A stretch of DNA of 6,345 nucleotides from Holosporales bacterium. GTDB lineage: Bacteria; Pseudomonadota; Alphaproteobacteria; Paracaedibacterales; UBA11393. Position numbers and translations under genes: made by a program. Positions 4,670 to 6,345 of the stretch are shown piece after piece. The stretch is from positions 1 through 6,345 of the forward strand of contig DPKF01000142.1 in NCBI GenBank assembly GCA_003542655.1, given 5' to 3'. How positions within the stretch are numbered: position 1 is the stretch's first letter; the number at the start of each line of letters is the position of its first letter. The notes beneath the pieces are model-generated. The model saw only the letters and a list, made by a program, of their open reading frames with translations. It ran no database searches and was not told the origin of the DNA.

Positions 4670-6326
4670 TATGACGTATTGCTTGTTTTGGTCTATATTG
4701 GCATTAATAGCAGTTCTTTTGCCTGTTTTTAATTCCTGGTTTGGGTTTATACTGCCTGTTTTTTTTGATACTCAATATTCTGCAATAGGTGGATCTATTC
4801 CTTATTCTGATGCTTATGGATACTTTCATATTTCTTATCACTTTAATTTTTTTGGTCAATTGGATAGTTGGAATATGCGTCGCCCATTAAACGCCTTGTT
4901 CTACGCAGCACGGATGAAAATGGTTGGGTATGATTTTTGGTACGCTATGATAGGACAATCTATTATGTGCGCCATTCCTTTTACACTATATTTGAAGGCT
5001 ATTCATAAAAAATTTGGACTATATTCTGCACTTATCTCTTTTTTGTATGTTTTGTATCATATTTGGATGTTTGGCAATACAACATTATCTGAAATACTGG
5101 GTTTAACCTTAGGATTATTAAGCTTTGTATTGCTGTGGAATGGATGGTTTGAGCGAAAGCACTTTATTTACAACATAGGTATCGCTGCTTTAACGGTTGC
5201 CTTAATGACAAGAGCAGGGCCCAATTTTCTTCTTCTAGGGGCATTATTCCTTGTGTATTTGAAGCCTTTTTCAACTTCATGGAAAAAGGATTTATTCGTT
5301 TCAACTGTTGTCTTTATAACAGTATTTATTTTTATGATAAAACTGCCACTTTATTTTGGTGATCCTAGTCAAAATGCAGCCCTTTCTAACTTTTCGCATA
5401 CGCTTTATGGTTTAGTGAATGGTGGAAAGCTTTGGAACTATTGTTATAGCGATCCGCGCGTTTTAGAATCCTTAAAAAATGCTAATGAACTAACGCATTC
5501 TAAAATTCTTTATCAAGCATCTTGGGAATGCTTCAAAGAAAACCCCTTTAATTTAGTGAAAGGATTGATTCTTTATTTTGGTGTATTTTGTTTTTATTTT
5601 ATAAATTTTTTCTCTTTTGGTCCTGATTTGCTTAAATATGCGTTACGTGTTGTTAGTGGTGTTTGGTGGGCATACCTACTTTATCGCATTTATCATAAGC
5701 GCGTAGCCTTTAAAAACGACTTCCTATTTTTAGCCGTTTTTGCATTTATGATTGGTCTTTCTGCATGTGTTGTTTTTAGAGATGGCGGTATTAGACCGTT
5801 CATGGTGGCTATTCCATTTTTAGGGGCTATGATTAGCTTGGCCTTTGCAAAAAAGGAAAATCCGACACCAGCAAAGGGAAATGCGATTGCCATAACCTTA
5901 TTGTGCTTTATATTAGGAACTTCTTTAGTATCCAAGTTTGTATCCTTTGAAACGCTGCCAAATTTTAAAAATAAGGCATTACAGGGCAATCAAATGATAA
6001 CAAGAGCCGTGACGACTCATCCCTATTTTACGGTGAGCACATCAAACAAATTCAAATTGCACCATATATCTTTGAAAAACTTTAAAACCACTCTTTCTCT
6101 TTATGATTCATTTGAACATGACTTTGATAAAATTCTTGAACTGAATAAAAATCAAGAAATCGTTTTTGCATCGCTCTATGATTATGCAACAGGTTCTCAG
6201 CGGTTAGTTTATGGCGATAAAAGCATCTTACAAGATCATGGGAAATGGGTCACAGTTACCATTCAAAAAAATAATGAGATCTCTGATCATTTTTGGGAAA
6301 TTACTTCTGTTGGGGAATATAAATAA
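4638..6326 (+). CDS. Multi-pass membrane protein, GT-C-like glycosyltransferase
   Basis: The 562-residue protein has roughly ten or more membrane segments (for example 15-42, 107-118, 127-145, 149-168, 178-205, 220-238, 306-327, 336-350, 361-380, 387-403, 416-432) and a soluble C-terminal tail of about 125 residues. The first extra-membrane loop holds acidic and basic residues, SDAYGYF (57-63, D58) and MRRPLN (80-85), where GT-C enzymes carry the catalytic acidic residue; RDGGIRPF (381-388) lies in a later loop. GT-C enzymes use polyprenyl-phosphate sugars as donors in the outer leaflet, which matches the upstream GT2 domain that could make such a donor. Sequence identity to a named family is not evident to me, so a flippase- or polymerase-like role remains possible. 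It overlaps the preceding gene by 32 bp and the next by one base, so co-translation is likely. Confidence 0.6.
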   Translation: MHIKNLNSQSNMTYCLFWSILALIAVLLPVFNSWFGFILPVFFDTQYSAIGGSIPYSDAYGYFHISYHFNFFGQLDSWNMRRPLNALFYAARMKMVGYDFWYAMIGQSIMCAIPFTLYLKAIHKKFGLYSALISFLYVLYHIWMFGNTTLSEILGLTLGLLSFVLLWNGWFERKHFIYNIGIAALTVALMTRAGPNFLLLGALFLVYLKPFSTSWKKDLFVSTVVFITVFIFMIKLPLYFGDPSQNAALSNFSHTLYGLVNGGKLWNYCYSDPRVLESLKNANELTHSKILYQASWECFKENPFNLVKGLILYFGVFCFYFINFFSFGPDLLKYALRVVSGVWWAYLLYRIYHKRVAFKNDFLFLAVFAFMIGLSACVVFRDGGIRPFMVAIPFLGAMISLAFAKKENPTPAKGNAIAITLLCFILGTSLVSKFVSFETLPNFKNKALQGNQMITRAVTTHPYFTVSTSNKFKLHHISLKNFKTTLSLYDSFEHDFDKILELNKNQEIVFASLYDYATGSQRLVYGDKSILQDHGKWVTVTIQKNNEISDHFWEITSVGEYK

Positions 6327-6345
6327 TGAAAGCATTTATTACCGG
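6326..6345 (+). CDS. Start of an NAD-dependent epimerase/dehydratase-like gene (partial)
   Basis: The stop codon of the preceding gene overlaps this ATG by one base (TAATG). Only MKAFITG is visible before the window ends. This matches the usual beginning of extended short-chain dehydrogenases (M-K-x-hydrophobic-hydrophobic-T-G, the first part of the nucleotide-binding TGxxGxxG motif). A nucleotide-sugar epimerase or dehydratase would suit the glycan operon, but seven residues are too few for certainty. Confidence 0.45.

Noticed and set aside
5693..5989. Minus-strand ORF of 98 codons inside the GT-C-like gene
   Set aside because: Antisense to a long membrane-protein frame that is translationally coupled on both sides; no recognisable motif.

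Overview
The window is an AT-rich stretch of a bacterial chromosome, and the secreted protein, the queuosine-precursor transporter family member and the surface-glycan genes point to a Gram-negative host. The low GC, the insertion-sequence remnant and the loose spacing would fit a host-associated proteobacterium (a Holosporales- or Legionella-like lifestyle), but nothing here fixes the taxon. That assignment is inference.

Layout. Positions 1-293 are the end of an IS66-type insertion sequence: a TnpA-like helix-turn-helix ORF on the minus strand and a terminal GTAAGCG-type end at 293. Only 13 bp separate that end from a plus-strand gene (307-1005) for a histidine-rich membrane desaturase of the CarF/TMEM189 (plasmanylethanolamine desaturase)/FAD4 family. 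It is followed by a VUT/YhhQ-type queuosine-precursor transporter (1108-1848). A 164-bp gap with a 12-bp direct repeat separates this from a convergent minus-strand gene for an orphan Thr/Ala/Val-rich secreted protein (2639-2013).

Upstream of that gene lies about 570 bp of divergent intergenic DNA. The part nearest the secreted-protein gene reads, on the minus strand, as a leader with several short perfect stem-loops and a small ORF (2743-2675, 22 codons, or 35 from an upstream ATG). This small ORF has a good Shine-Dalgarno sequence and ends in Leu-Arg-Pro-stop(TGA). It is the most unusual element of the window and could be a regulatory leader peptide.

From 3212 to the right edge runs a tightly packed plus-strand operon. 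It holds a fused SAM-methyltransferase/GT2 glycosyltransferase (3212-4669), a large multi-pass GT-C-like membrane protein (4638-6326, overlapping its neighbour by 32 bp), and the first codons of a gene starting MKAFITG (from 6326, one-base overlap), which looks like an NAD-dependent epimerase/dehydratase. Together these suggest synthesis of a polyprenyl-phosphate-linked sugar, its modification, and its transfer to an envelope lipid or glycan. The acceptor cannot be told from the sequence.
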